DNA of 64,000 bases from Oenanthe sinensis (lineage: Eukaryota > Streptophyta > Magnoliopsida > Apiales > Apiaceae): assembly GCA_028671895.1 (NCBI GenBank), contig CM053810.1, positions 64,171,501-64,235,500 of the forward strand, written 5' to 3'. The notes beneath the pieces are model-generated. The model was not told the origin of the DNA. It made no database searches and worked only from the letters and a program-made list of their open reading frames with translations. Below are positions 1-12,850 of the stretch, in pieces; position 1 is the first letter of the stretch, and each line of letters starts with the position of its first letter. The translations under genes and the position numbers were made by a program.

Positions 1-1318
1 ATACTTGCTTGCTTGCATGAAATCTGAGTCATTTTGCAGCACATATTTTTATATCTTTTTCTACACACCTAACATTACTCTTTCATTTTATTGTCTTGTC
101 ATTTTCTATCTCTTTTTTTCCTCTCTCTAATATTTAAATATAGATTTGACACTGTTAAATGCCTAAAATTCTAATACATCCCACCTTGCATAAGGGAACA
201 GATTGTTGTTGGAGATACATTCTGAATCTGGTCTAATATATTCAAGTATCTAATCCATACTCCTAACTTCCAACCAATTTTCCTATCAGAATAGCACGTA
301 CCCACACGTAGCATATAAGTATTGTCCGTGTCTCGGAGCTTCACCATGATATATACCATTTCTGCAGTGCCCTCTTTCTCCATTCTTCTTAAATATTAAT
401 GCATCTTCTCAATCCACCTCACTTGCATCATTCTATATACTTTATCATGCTTACCTAACATATTCATATATATTTTTTTAAGAGTTATGATCTCAACATA
501 ATAGCCTGCAGCAGACCTAGCTAAGATATATGATCACTTACGATTCCTGTTGAGCATTCTGGAAGACTTGTTAATTTATATATAATATAATAAGACAGAC
601 CGTCGTCCATCGGTGTTTATTAATTTTTTCTGTTGTAGAAAAATATTGCGAAAACGTTATTGACATACGATCAGCTAATTCGAAGAAATGGAGAGATGCA
701 TTGAACATATATAGTCGAGGAGAGTGGAGCAGAAGTGCAATTTGAATACATGTCCGTGGGGCTGTCAAAAAAATTCAAAATATTTGATATTTGTTCGGAA
801 AAAAAATTTGTATTCATATTCGAAATAAATTGGATATTATCCGTATTCGGAATAAACTGGATATTATCCGAATCCGACAATTTCGGATACGAATACGAAT
901 ATGAGTATAAAAATTATATAGAGTTAGGTTCTATGAAGAACTATTTCATCGGAAAACTTTGGAGAACACTTCTTATTTTGTAAAAATCATCATACTTTTT
1001 ATTTAAAATACATGTGTTTTGTAAATACAAACACAATCGTATGAGAAAATTATTTGAATTCTTAAGAAAATAATGAAAAATATTTACAGAACACATATAT
1101 CTGATTTACATAACATAATAGTACTACATTTCTCATTTCCTTACAAATATCACATTTTTCATGAATAACACGTGTGTTCTCTAAATAAAAATACAACTAA
1201 AAAACTAAATTATGCATTTTGAGAAAAAAATAGTGAAAAAATGTTTACAGTACATGTGTTATGGAAGTACAAAACATATTAGTTCTCCGGAGAAATTCTC
1301 ATTTGAGCTTAGCCCAAG

Positions 1319-1388
<70 letters not shown>

Positions 1389-2737
1389 GTTCAATCTATA
1401 AATATATGTATTTATTTTTAAAATTATATATTTTTCTAAGATATATATATTTATTATACATATATATCATATTAATTTAGAAATTTAAAAATAAAAAATT
1501 TATATTTTAAAATGATTATTTATTTATATTTTCAAAAATGTAAAACAGGATTCGGATTCAGATATTATCCGGATCCGGATATTATTCACCGGATTCGCAT
1601 ATATTATTTTCGGATTCGGATACGATTTCGGATATAGATTCAGATTTCCAGATTCGGATCCGGATACAGGCGGATCCATTTTATAATCAATTCATTACTT
1701 CATCCATTTTACATCGATATTTATAATCGATTTCGCTCAATAAATAACAAATTTTAGTGTGATTACAGTAGTGAGCAATTGTTTGGCACATAATAATTGT
1801 TTTGTTCTCACCCTAATCAAATATTTTCTCATGTTCTCAGATTAGTACCATCGAATGTAGTTTGCAGATCAAACATAAATCATATCAAATTCAATTAAAG
1901 AACAAATTAATCTGATTTATTTCGTTCGAAACCTGTTGATAGGAGATTAGGAGCTAACTACAGATCGAAATACACACGGAAGGAAAAAACCGGGCTTCTA
2001 CTAATCACACAAATGAAAGCATTTGTATCTCAATCATCTATTTTTTAAATATGAAACCAGATCATTGAAGTACAACAATCTGGGATACCATATATACTAC
2101 ACACGGGGGACATGTGTATCTTTCGTAAACAGATCGACACAGAACAGTGTTGATAATTCATGAGGTAGATGGAGAAAGTCACATGAAATGACTGGCATTC
2201 AATTAAGTTGCTGATCCAGAATCGGTCTAGACGTGTTCATTCGAAATTATATATGTTTTAGATTAAATTGTGTTGCACCGGAAGTTTATAACACAAACAA
2301 AAAAATTCATCTAAAATTCCAAGATACTTATGAATTAAGTTCAAATAGTTCGTCCAAAGACGCATATATTTCTTTTTGTTTAGAAAGAATATACACCGAA
2401 ATATTTTTGGTGCAACATTACATGCAATCTAAAGAGACCGACCACAATCTAAAAAGACCTACCACATCAAATGCTAACTAATTGTATTTCTCACAAAGAT
2501 ACACTCGAAATAGAATCCTTCAGCTACATATATATGACCAGGACCAAACACCACAAAGTTAAAGAAATCCATTAAAAAGCGATAAAGGGATAAATGTTTT
2601 AGCAACCGGAACTGATGTCTAAACACTCGTAAAATTGCCAGTAATACAAAATAAGCGAGATTGGAGTGTCATCTTTACAGGTAAGATGTAGATATATATT
2701 ATGAGTACATGGTGCATATATATTATAAGTAATCTTC
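1..2737. other. Intergenic, AT-rich, no gene seen
   Basis: No frame here has codon structure or recognisable protein motifs. The stretch 757-1680 is bounded on both sides by segments full of a degenerate CGGATA / GGATATTATCCG motif (about 790-905 and 1549-1675). Between them lie AT-rich DNA and a TA microsatellite. This looks like a decayed non-autonomous repeat, but I could not define matching termini or a target duplication. The last few hundred bases lie downstream of the bHLH gene on the minus strand and probably include its 3' UTR. Confidence 0.5.
1321..1384. repeat. (TA)n microsatellite
   Basis: About 30 uninterrupted TA units are seen directly. They lie in the AT-rich core between two CGGATA-rich segments. 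Confidence 0.95.
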
Positions 2738-3490
2738 TCAACTAAGCATCTGCATAGAGCCCACCATATGAGCTGCAGGCTGGCAAGTTCGGGCCAAATT
2801 AGCTGAATAATTCATATTCATCGCAGCTGCAGCTATGGTCCCGGGATATCCAACATTGCCCATTGGCCTATAGTTGGACCCTGCCGCTCGTTCCAATGAT
2901 TGCACCTGCTTCTTTAAGAACTTCATGTAATGAACTGCTTCATCCAACATTGATGCTGTATCCATTTTTGTACCTCCCGGAACAAGTCTTTGCAAAATTC
3001 TTATCTTTTCGCTTATCCGTTCCCTCCTCTGCCTTGCAGCTATGCTCTGTGGATCCTTGGATATTTTCACATTCCTTCTTTGTGGTGCCTTCACTGACTC
3101 AGGATCTATTTGAATTGGCTGCATGGCCGCCATTCGGAACATCATTTCCCTCATGGACTCCATGGAGTTTGTTTTCGGCAATATTGCTTCAGTACTTGAA
3201 TTATAAGGTTGTGGTGGTGGTATAGGAAAATTTGGTGCTAGAATTTCGGACATATTTGTTTCTTGAACAGGTGAGTTTATGAATGAATTATGCAAGGCAG
3301 GTGTTGGTGTGGATTCATTGCTGCTGCAACTTCCTCCAGAGAATTCCATCTGATCAGCATAATCATATATTTCTTGGAAATTACTCTGAGAGTATTGACC
3401 TGGAAGCCTATCATTCTGCATTATCAGTGTCATTATCTCCATTTGTTCTTGTGCTGATGCTTTCCCAAAATCCATATCAGATGAAATCAA
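2738..3490 (-). CDS. HEC: HECATE-type bHLH transcription factor
   Basis: This single-exon gene encodes 250 aa. Residues about 140-200 form a bHLH domain whose basic region reads KDPQSIAARQRRERISEKIR and whose helix 2 carries KMDTASMLDEAVHYMKFLKK. That combination marks plant bHLH subgroup VIIIb (HEC1/HEC2/HEC3 and INDEHISCENT). The N-terminal 130 residues are Ser/Pro/Gln/Asn-rich and low-complexity, and the tail is Ala/Met-rich, as in HEC proteins. HEC proteins are nuclear and act in gynoecium, transmitting-tract and shoot-meristem development, partly by dimerising with SPATULA; that is family knowledge. A SPATULA-type gene lies about 44 kb away in this window, which may be coincidence. I used the first ATG; a second Met six codons in is a possible alternative. 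HEC1/2 fits better than HEC3 or IND, but I cannot pick the exact orthologue. Confidence 0.88.
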   Translation of the reverse strand: MISSDMDFGKASAQEQMEIMTLIMQNDRLPGQYSQSNFQEIYDYADQMEFSGGSCSSNESTPTPALHNSFINSPVQETNMSEILAPNFPIPPPQPYNSSTEAILPKTNSMESMREMMFRMAAMQPIQIDPESVKAPQRRNVKISKDPQSIAARQRRERISEKIRILQRLVPGGTKMDTASMLDEAVHYMKFLKKQVQSLERAAGSNYRPMGNVGYPGTIAAAAMNMNYSANLARTCQPAAHMVGSMQMLS

Positions 3491-6400
3491 GAACTACTTG
3501 GAAATAAAACTTGAAAAACCAAGAATTTTGATCAAGAACTGTTGCTTGGGATTGGAAGAGTTAGACTTATTAGCACTGTGATGTGAATAGCAAGGTCAGT
3601 GGAAGGATATACGACTATATATAACAGATTGCGCAGAATATAATATTTATTATAATATTAATATAATGGCTTATATACTAGTATTATATTAGTTAAATAT
3701 CTAACTTTTTCTTTATCTTTGGGCTTTCCTTTAAAAGTGAAGCTCTTAAATAGTGAATATTTATCCACCGCCAACTACACGGGAGAATTTTAATGGGTTA
3801 TCACACCATTAAATCCAGTACAGGAGTACTTACTTTCTTTGATTTAAATAAAAATATAAGTGTTATTTTTCTTAAAAAGAATAATTTAATAAAAAAATAT
3901 TTGTTTGTGAAAGAGTCAAATGAACATATTAAGAGGATATATATATAAGGAGCAGTGACACTAACCATCTGATCTTTTTTATCCTTAATATGATTTAAAG
4001 TTATTGAGCGGCCAAAGGGTCCACCTAGTTCAATTATAGTAGATCAATCACCCTTGGAGCAATTCAAGATCTACAATACAATGGGGTTAAAAGGCATCTA
4101 AGTGCACAAGAATTAATCAAAGGCGGTGAGGCACAAGAGGACCTACAGAGATAGAATCAAGGGGTGAGATGAATGAAAGAGATAGGGATAGCGTAACGGT
4201 GCATGAACCAGTGTTATGTTATGAGTAAAAAGCGTCCAAGCTTTGGCTTCAAAATTGACCTGCTTTAGAGCTTTAAAACACCCAAGTAAACCCCACATTC
4301 ACATGACATTCGTCAGAAGAGCAACCACCCAATTTCAGAAACTGGGGACACCCCCTTTTAATCTACACTACACTATTTAATTAATAATAATAACTATTCT
4401 ACCACCAAGGCACAATTCTCGAGGCAGATGGGGGAAGATGTATAGATAGCAGTGATACATAACTACTCCGTATATTGACCCCCTCCCCGGTACTCTGCAG
4501 CCAGCTACTTCACTGCTAAATTTTGATTACTTACTTGTAACCAACTGATCTGCAAGTACATAATGAATAAGAGAAAACTTGGAAGATCTCAGGGGTTCCC
4601 TCAGGTTAAGTTCAATTTTAATGCAAAACTAAGATTACAATTTTGTAAATATTATCCCACCTCCGTATTCACATAAATACTTTTTTGTTATAGTTCAATT
4701 TTGTTTTAACACCTGCAAACTCAATGAATAATAGTAATAACTTAAGACGAAAGCGAAAGGACCATGTTCTGATCAAGTTTGTTGACGAAACAAAAACATT
4801 ATAAGCTCCTAGAATTATACTTGAGATTTATGTTATCAGATAATGCTATTTTAGTCTCTTTGCTCTGTGTGGTCAGTGGTGTATGCATACGTTGACGCGT
4901 ATTAACATTCTTGATGTATGTATTAATCGCATGAATGCTGGCAATCTAACATAGATTAATATTTAATATGAAAGAAGACTTTGTTAAAAAAGGAACTAGT
5001 GTGCCACCAATAATTCACGCAACAAATGATAAACAATGCTATCAAGATTACACACATAAAAAAATCATGTTTTCGTATAGGGTTTGTTTCAAAAAAGAGC
5101 ATCTAAATCACAGACAATTATTATTGGTGTGGGTGTTTATTCCATTTACTTGAGCCATTAGTGGAAGCACCAGCTATGTGTTTTCTTACCTAGAATTCAA
5201 ATCCATCATCTACCATTATGGAACCCAACAAGGATATATATTAAGCACAACACACCCACACGCACACGCACACGCACATACATTCAAGTTCAAAATCAAT
5301 AAATTGTGATCGAAATATATGGCAATATTATTTGTTAAAGATCTCACTAATGTTTCGCATGAAAATGAACATAACTTAAAGGTCCAAATGTTACGTTCTA
5401 TAGAATTTTCTAGGAGCAGGACAGTTGAATTTTAAAGAATTTATCAAGTAGTCCAAATTCTTCATAAACATTTTCCACAAGCGTTATATTCGATCTTCTA
5501 ACTTCATAGCCCTATAGGAACTTGTTCTTCTTCCCAAATATATAGTATGCACAAACTGCATATAGCAACCCTGAAATTTCACCTGTTGCAAATTTTCAGG
5601 CAGTTGGTTCTTCATTTTTTCTGACTATCCCCAGTAGCCCTTTTATTTCTCTGCAAAGTTATTTAAAGCATGCATACAACTTAAAAGAATGTGTTTGGTA
5701 TATTGATAGCACATTTTTTTAGTATAATATTATTGTATAATTGTATATGTTTATTAAGTTTATTTTTCCTTTAATACTTGGTTTGTGTTTATTTTTATTG
5801 TGTAGATATTAAAAAGATATTAAATATTTATCAATTAAAAGGAGATATTTGCACTGAAATCAAGAGATCACAACATATCACGATGAGTCGGCAGAATCGT
5901 GATAAATCAAGCAAGAATCATGTTTACAGGAAAACTGAGCAAACAAATAATCTCAAGAATTATTGTAAATAAATAAAAATATCTTTATTTTTAATTTTAA
6001 TTTTCCTTTGTAATTGTTTTAGTATAAATAGATAGGATAAACCTCTTGTATTAATTAATCTTTTGCATTGTATTGTTTTACTTTTTTCATCTTCAATTAC
6101 TGGTATAAGTTTCTTTACTTTTATCGTGATTGTCGCAATGATGTTAGGCTAAAAGTCTCTTCTAAAAGGCGGATGTAGTCGGGCTGAATATAGATGAATT
6201 TCGTGGTATATGTGCTTAATTGTGATGTATTTATTTTATTAGTTATCTCAAATATCATGTATATGTGAGTAATTCATGCGAGCCACACAAGTAGAGTTGA
6301 GAGTTCGTATAGTTAAGATCTATATGATTTTGAGAATTGATTTAATTGGTAAGATTTTTACTAAGTAGTTTTTACCACTTTTAAATAATATTTAATTTGG

Positions 6401-6874
6401 AATCATTGGTTATCTTTATTCTGAATGCTTATGTGTTTAATTGTTAGTAAAAATTAATATTTAAATTACACCATGATTTTTATGTGTTCAGCCGATGAAC
6501 TCGTTCTTTAGATTGCTTGATTATTGATATTCTTGAGTATAGTTCAATCTGTTTGTTAGTTTTATAAATTAAAAACTTAATTCGTGTTTTATGTGATTCG
6601 ACCCATACTTACTTTTGTACTCACGTATACCCGTGCACTTCCGGTTTTATTAGTTAGATTTTTTTTCAACATATAGACAGTTAAGGATGTAATAAAGTAT
6701 CTGAATATTTAGCATAGTGTAAGTTTAATTCTTTTCTTATGTTTACTCTTTAATTTTATGATAGTAATAATTTACAGTTTGAGTTCAAAACAAAACAAAA
6801 AAATCTCCTTGCAGCTATATGTTAAGAATTAAGACTAGTTTAATAATTCAAGAATAATTTTTAAAAGACAACCG
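3491..6874. other. Intergenic between bHLH gene and tRNA, no gene seen
   Basis: The first about 130 bases are likely 5' UTR and promoter of the minus-strand bHLH gene. The rest is AT-rich with only short unsupported open frames. A short CA/CG-type microsatellite (ACACGCACACGCACACGC) lies near 5256-5278. I recognise nothing else. Confidence 0.5.
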
Positions 6875-6947
6875 GCGCCCATGGCCTAATTGATAAGGCG
6901 TCTGACTTCTAATTAGGCGACTGTGGGTTTGAGTCCCACTGGGCGTG
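6875..6947 (+). tRNA. tRNA-Arg (anticodon TCT), possibly degenerate
   Basis: This is a 73-nt cloverleaf. The acceptor stem is GCGCCCA paired with TGGGCGT (one G-T). The D stem is GCCT/AGGC. The anticodon stem is TCTGA/TTAGG with loop CTTCTAA, giving anticodon TCT (Arg, AGA codons). The T stem is GTGGG/CCCAC. There is no intron and CCA is not encoded, as expected for a nuclear plant tRNA gene. Four T residues at 6950-6953 can serve as a Pol III terminator. Two normally invariant positions are changed. The D loop has TG where G18-G19 is expected, and the T loop reads TTTGAGT, so C56 has become T. C56 is also the key base of the internal B box. The anticodon stem also carries a G-T pair. The tRNA identity is clear, but activity is doubtful. 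Confidence 0.8.
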
Positions 6948-7133
6948 CATTTTCTTCGTTTCTATTTTTATAACCAAGCACAAGCAATGATGATATATGG
7001 ACCAGGCCCATGTTGGCTATTGGCTACACTATAGCCAATATATACAACCATGTTAGATTGGAAGATGTTGCTAGAAGCCCATTTTACTTTATCGAATTTT
7101 GGAATTAAGGAGTGAGTGACTATTAATTTATTA

Positions 7134-7406
7134 CTCTCATCCAATTCTTTACTTTTTCCATGTTTGAATTTCCTATCCAAATCTTTATATATCAAAACTT
7201 TTTAAAAATAGTAAACTTTTATATTATAAAATTTACTCACACCGGAACCTTTTCAAATCTATCAATTAAATATTAATGACCCCACCATTTTATCCAAATT
7301 TCATTATCTTTTATCCATTTTTCCTTCTCTTTCATAATACTTTATATAATTTTTTTTAACATCTGTGCTCAACCCAAACGTAAACAATTGGGTGAAACGG
7401 AGGGAG
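7134..7406. mobile_element. Stowaway-like MITE relic
   Basis: The right end reads AAACGGAGGGAG, the reverse of the CTCCCTCCGTTT terminus typical of plant Stowaway (Tc1/Mariner) MITEs. Just inside it, read inward, is CACCCAATTGTTTAC. The left end, CTCTCATCCAATTCTTTAC, is a decayed version of the same terminus. The length of about 270 bp fits. The TA target duplication is not clean, so the exact ends are uncertain. Confidence 0.45.
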
Positions 7407-8564
7407 TTATGGCCCATTTTGGATTACAAATTTTCTGATACACATTTTCGTATGTTACCGCGCATCACATGGTACAGAACAACATCGATAAATGAACATT
7501 CGATAAATAAATAATCTCATCAAAACAATAATTTTTTCCGATTTCAACATAATATAGATAGTGTATTTTTGAACTCGATAAATAAATAATCTCGATTAGT
7601 TAATATAATTTTCCGGTACAGAGCGTATTCATTTATCGAGATTTAACTGTAATTGTGAATTTCAAGAAGGTTATATTATGCTACTTCCTCTGGTTCTTTT
7701 TATAGGTCGTTGAACTTTTTGCACACAACTCAAGGTGCTTTGACCACCTAGTTAAATATATTATTTTTTAATTTTTCTTTTTCTAAATTAAAATATTAAA
7801 TATATATATTTTTATTCAGAAAAAAATTCAAAAATAACAATTTTAACTATATAATCGAAAGATTTTGAAGTATGTGCAAAAAGTCAAATCATCTGTAGTG
7901 TTGTTAGGACATCTTTACATATCGAGTCATTTAAATAATCGGTCTTTTTTTAGTACGTTTATAAAATTTGTTAAGTAATATTCATTCTTTAATATTTTTT
8001 TTAAAAAGTAATTTTCAAATGAACAAGAATTAAACTTAAAATTCGAGACAACAAAGAGATAAACCCGGATATCTCATTACGTTCAGATTCATTTCTTTTA
8101 AATCCAGACAAATGACAAATAATATACAAAACGTGCTTAATGACAAAATTAATTAGGGAATATTATTATAACCAGATTATGGTTTATTTGGTAGTTTGGT
8201 ATGATTCAACGCCTTCCAAAAAACTAAAAAATACATATAATTTAGTATAGTATTATTTATTTAACATAATTACATCGGTTTTATTATCACTCAACCTCTT
8301 TAACTATTATTTAAATTATAAATTTATAAATTATTATTTGTTATAAAGTAAAACACAAATATTAAAACACATAAATCAAATTATATAAATTATAAACGAA
8401 ACTTTTAGTCCGATTTGAAACAAACATTTTAGTCTAATTTAAAACTTTTACGGATAAATCACTAGATAAATAACAAATAAAATAATATTCAATTATAAAT
8501 AAATACAAATCAATAATAATTATATAAATAATATTGAAAAAATATGAATTAAATATAATAGATA

Positions 8565-8592
8565 ACCGTGCATTACACGAGTTATAAGCTAG
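8565..8592 (+). mobile_element. Helitron-type 3' terminus
   Basis: A near-palindrome CCGTGCATTACACGAG is followed by a short spacer and CTAG, then T. Helitron 3' ends are defined by a hairpin 10-12 bases from a terminal CTRR inserted before T. The same module recurs at 17373-17401 and, inverted, at 11618-11645. The 5' end was not found. Confidence 0.45.
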
Positions 8593-10686
8593 TAGGCTGG
8601 TATATATAACTATGGAAGGGAGGTTCGCAAATCAAAGTAAATCAGCAAACGCGGTCTTAAAAATATGCAAGGCAGAAAAAATGAGCAAAATATTTATGTA
8701 CAGATAGTCAAATATTTCATGGTCAATGTGTAGCTTATCACATTTACATTTGCTTCTCACAGAACGCCACGTGAACTCAGTTATATCCCATGTATATTAA
8801 AATGAGCGTTCGTTCTGTTAAAATCTCTCACACCACTCGTTTAAAAGGAGTCTCATTTAAACTCCTAAAATGTACGTTGTTAATGAATAACCTACGATTT
8901 GACTAAAAATGTTAAAAAAAGAATTTGATAAAATATAAACCAAAGACTCTTATACCCATATGTTCATCCACGTTGCATGACCATAATTTTTCACCCTTAC
9001 AACAAATTGTATACTACTAGTTTAATGTAATGTGGGTGCAAAATAGATGAAAATGTCAATATTAAGAGTCGTTGGCTTATGACATAACAAAAATTTTAAA
9101 TTTTTTAAGTATTTTTGTCAAATTCCAATTCATCCGTTAACGGCATGATATATATATATGTGCATTTTATTGGTTTAAATGAACTCTCATTTAGATGAGC
9201 GGTCTAAGTGAGATATTTAAGTGTATTTAGAGGTCATTTTGATATAAAACCCTATACATGTCGTAGCCCCTCTTGGACCGTCCTTATCCCGTTTCCTTGT
9301 CATTCATGGATGGGTTGGACGGTTGATTGTGAGGCTCTTTCTTTTCTTTTTTATAAATTACAGTATCTATTTACATTAATTATGTACCAAAAAAAAATAT
9401 CGAGATCGATCAGAATAAAAAACACAGCGTACGTACGTTTAAGATTGTTGATACTCGAGGCTCTAATGATTGATGATCGATTCTTTATTTCTAATTTCTG
9501 AATTGTCGGTTTTTACAATAACATGCAGATTGCAGTTACAATGTGAAAAGGGAACAAAAACATGTTGAGCAGAGTAGAGGCTTCTACTGCATTATTAATG
9601 TATACATGCCAATATTATTCAATAAGAGAGCGCAAGTTTCCATTTCCTCACATGCAGATGCAAAGATGCAATATTCTTAATTCATTCATCGGGCTCATAT
9701 AGATACACACACATATTAAAATTGATACATGGAATCCTGAAATTGGTTACTTGTATATTTACTAAAGTATATTGCAGAAAATTGTATTGGTGAGAGATTA
9801 AACGAGATTACAATTAAATAATCAATAACTTATCATTGTTATAGATATATGAATTGGTTTAAATAAATTTGAACCCGTCAGGATATTCTTCTATCTTTCA
9901 AATGTTTCTTTTCTTTGAAGAATCAAAAATTGATGAGGTTTCTTATATTTCACACCACTCCATGTCACGTTTCCTTTATAATGCTTTCCTTCAAATTGTG
10001 GATCATGTTTTCTGCTCATATTGTCTACCTTTTCCTTTAGTTTATCAAAGATTAAACATTTGGTAAGAAAGAAAAAATAAACAACTTAAGCTACACTTCT
10101 TGAGCAAATACTTGGTAAAACAAAGAAATGTCATGCTACACCGTTCACATTGGTCTACTTTTATTCTCTTTTTGTTCATTTAATGTGTTCTTGTAATCAC
10201 CGAGTTTAATGAGATTAATGGATATGGTCATGCACCGATATTATTAAATACTACTTACTATGTTGCATCAACGCGCAATTCATTGTATTTAAAAGCTATC
10301 GCCAATCCCTTGGCCTAATTAAACAGGAAATTGTAGGCAAATTACAGAAGTCTAGCTCGGTTTATGGGGTAGTAAATTTCCATGCAAGGAAACTGGAGAT
10401 CGATATGATCGACTTATTATCTTGTAAAAATATTGTCAAAATGATATATTTTTTTGTCACTTTTTTTAGGAGATATTGGTATGTCATTTTGCAATTTGAA
10501 TCATTTCTTCTTTTTTGTACTTCGTTTATATTTTGATTTGTACACGTTATCCACGTTTTATTTTTGTTGTCTATTATAACTTTTACAAATATTTTCTTTT
10601 ACAGAATGCTAGAATGTAGTATATAAGTAAAATACTAGTATATATTTTGAATGTTTAAAAAAAAGTATATATTTTGAAATTTGAAT

Positions 10687-10707
10687 ATATATATATATAT
10701 ATATATA
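10687..10707. repeat. Short (TA)n tract
   Basis: A run of about ten AT/TA units lies about 65 bases upstream of the kinase fragment, near the point where its homology stops. Confidence 0.85.
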
Positions 10708-10772
10708 ATACAGTATGTTTTTGAATAATATACTATTACATACACACAGTACATATTTTTGTTTAAATATAG

Positions 10773-11426
10773 GTGGATAGAAAATATGTAGCCAAAATTG
10801 CGGATTTTGGGTTGGCAAAAAGAGCTGAAATGTGGAGTACTCTGTGTGACTTGCGAGGTACGCTTATGTACATGTCACCTGAAATGGTTGCTGGAGGTGA
10901 ACAAGAATCAGCAGCAGATATTTGGGCACTGGGGTGTTTAGTGTTGGAGATGATCACCGGAGCTTCGGCATGGAAATGCCCAAGACATTCGGATTTTGGG
11001 GGACTTCTGATGAGAATTGGGGTGGATGATGAGGTTCCAGAGATTCCTGGAAAGTTATCAGAGCAAGGAAAAGATTTCTTGGGCAAGTGTTTTATGAAAA
11101 ATCCTAGAGAAAGATGGACGGCTGAGATGCTATTAAATCATCCCTTCGTTGCTAGTTACAATGAAACAATGGATGTTGTTTGTACTTCTCCAACAAGTGC
11201 TTTGAATTTTCCACATTGGCTGTCTGCACAAACATCTTTGTCGCCGCTAGAAATTGTACCAGAGTCCATTTCAGGAGATGAATATGACTGGAATTTGCGT
11301 TGTAGCTCTGCCATTTTACCGGAGAAGAGGATACATCAGTTGGTGACTGATTATCAAGGGTTTGATTGGTCCAATTTGGGAAGTTGGATCACCGTTAGAG
11401 GTGTAAACGAGTCAACTTATTTGTGA
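10773..11426 (+). pseudogene. MAPKKK-like kinase, C-terminal half only (5'-truncated)
   Basis: An open frame of 217 codons encodes the back half of a Ser/Thr kinase. It has KIADFGLAKRAE (DFG magnesium loop, about residues 8-19), RGTLMYMSPE (activation segment and APE motif), DIWALGCLVLEM (subdomain IX), a WKCPR region and NPRERWTAEMLLNHPF (subdomain XI). A regulatory tail ends in WITVR. This is the organisation of the plant MEKK-like MAPKKK15-21 group. The glycine loop, VAVK lysine and HRD catalytic loop are absent. The frame begins directly after TAG with GTG, and the preceding bases (TTTAAATATAG) could be a splice acceptor. It may therefore be the second exon of a gene whose first exon I cannot recognise, or a truncated copy. 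Without the N-lobe it could not be an active kinase. The intact frame suggests a recent event or residual expression. Confidence 0.6.
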
Positions 11427-11617
11427 ATTCCAATTATACATTAGTCAGAATTAGATTTTATTTAGTACGATACGATATTTATTTTTTAGTATAAAGTGTA
11501 AATACAGGAGATTATGATTGCTTCCGACTTCTTTGATGAGGTTTACACATTACACATAATTTACTAAATATTTGTTCTCTTTCTTAAGTTTATTGTTTGA
11601 TGTTTGATTCATATATA

Positions 11618-11645
11618 CCAGCAGGAAAGCCCGTGCGATGCACGA
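11618..11645 (-). mobile_element. Helitron-type 3' terminus (minus orientation)
   Basis: Read on the minus strand, the hairpin CTCGTGCATCGCACGGG is followed by a short C/T-rich spacer and CTGG, then T. This matches the CTRR plus hairpin signature. The body would extend toward higher coordinates; its 5' end is not defined. Confidence 0.4.
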
Positions 11646-11942
11646 GTCACTAGCTTAATTTTTTTTGTTATATTTTTTCTAAAATTCTCGTATTTAAATT
11701 CATCACGTCATTATCATACCGAGTAGATAGCTCATTAGTTCGTCAAATAGATAATTCATAAATTCATATCACACCTCTTTAACTATTATTATCACACCTC
11801 TTTAACTATTATGGGATAATATTGCATGGTTTCGTATTCTCATTTTGAACTTTTATCTATTGTGGGATAATATATCAGTCTTTATCCTCATTTCTGGCAA
11901 CTTGACGTATCAAATTTTTAAAAATTTACTCTGATATCATAT

Positions 11943-12181
11943 ATTACAACCCGGGTTAAATCTCGAACCCCTTAATTTTTGAAATCAAGTTAATTAAGTC
12001 TTGAATTTGTATTACACATAAGGTCAAATTACATTAACTTAAATATAACAACTTGGCTAATCACAGTTCCCCAAAATATCACGATCTATTGGTAGATAAT
12101 AATATTCTACCTTATATATTGAAATAAAAGCTACATAGATTAACTATGTATTACAATCACTAACTGAGCTCCACTCTTACA
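11943..12181 (-). repeat. Decayed copy of short LTR-like element
   Basis: It starts with TTACAACCCGGGTTAAATCTCG, which matches the first 20 or so bases of the 38755-38988 element. It keeps the same order of landmarks: AACAACTTGG, an ATCxxGATxTATTGG block and a TTATATA box. It is much diverged and I see no target duplication. The right boundary is approximate. Confidence 0.45.
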
Positions 12182-12850
12182 ATCGGGTCGTTGCGATTAC
12201 GGGTTGTTTTGATGCGCGTGTTACAATCACCAATTGTGATGTTTTACATAAATATATTTTAATATTTAAAATATTTTTATGTATAGTACATATGTTATTT
12301 CCCTTAAGTACCAGCTTGTAGAGAGGGGGGATTGAATACAAACGTATGAATTTTAAGGAATTCTTACGGATTCAAGTTTGTACTTTGATGAATTTAGCGT
12401 TTCTGTGTTTAGAAATAAGAAACTATATAGATTATGAATAGAAAACTGATAATTATGGAAATAAAACAAAGTAATTTTAAAAATTACTAGTGGATTGGTT
12501 TTCCACTAGTAAGAATTTTACTTTCAATAACTCTTGGTCCAATGGACCAAGCTTCTTACCACATAAGAAAATGAAAACTAAGAAAAGCAATGTTGGACTT
12601 AAATCAAGCCTAGCCTATTTAACTATCTGTCTTGCTGTAACTCAGTTTGTGCTTCTGTAATAGACTAGTGACTTAGTAATTCATGTGTAATTTGTAACTA
12701 GAAATTTTCTCTGTTTACCTTCTAATTGTAAATTAAGTCAGAAATAAAGTCAGTTAGAAGATTCAAGTTGAATCATGCAACCAGACAAAGAAGACTGTGA
12801 AGAAAATAAAAAGAGAAGTTATCTGAGAATTCTACCAAGGCAAATTACTT

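Larger units (their letters stand above)
6948..10772. other. Intergenic, AT-rich, no gene seen
   Basis: There are no convincing coding frames. The stretch contains a Stowaway-like MITE relic (7134-7406), a Helitron-type 3' terminus (8565-8592), and a possible decayed kinase N-lobe at about 10326-10480 described under findings. The small open frames at 9208-9501 and 9869-10066 have no family features. Confidence 0.5.
11427..12292. other. Intergenic with old repeat relics, no gene seen
   Basis: Holds an inverted Helitron-type terminus (11618-11645) and a decayed copy of the LTR-like element that is intact at 38755-38988. No coding frame is supported. Confidence 0.5.

Noticed and set aside
2863..3225. 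Long plus-strand open frame opposite the HEC-type gene
   Set aside because: It is the antisense shadow of a conserved bHLH coding region and has no family motifs.
5878..5935. Possible hammerhead-like sequence (CGATGAGTCGG)
   Set aside because: The conserved CUGAUGA core and the matching GAAA strand are not present.
10763..11086. 107-codon minus-strand frame over the kinase fragment
   Set aside because: Shadow of the kinase C-lobe with no independent support.
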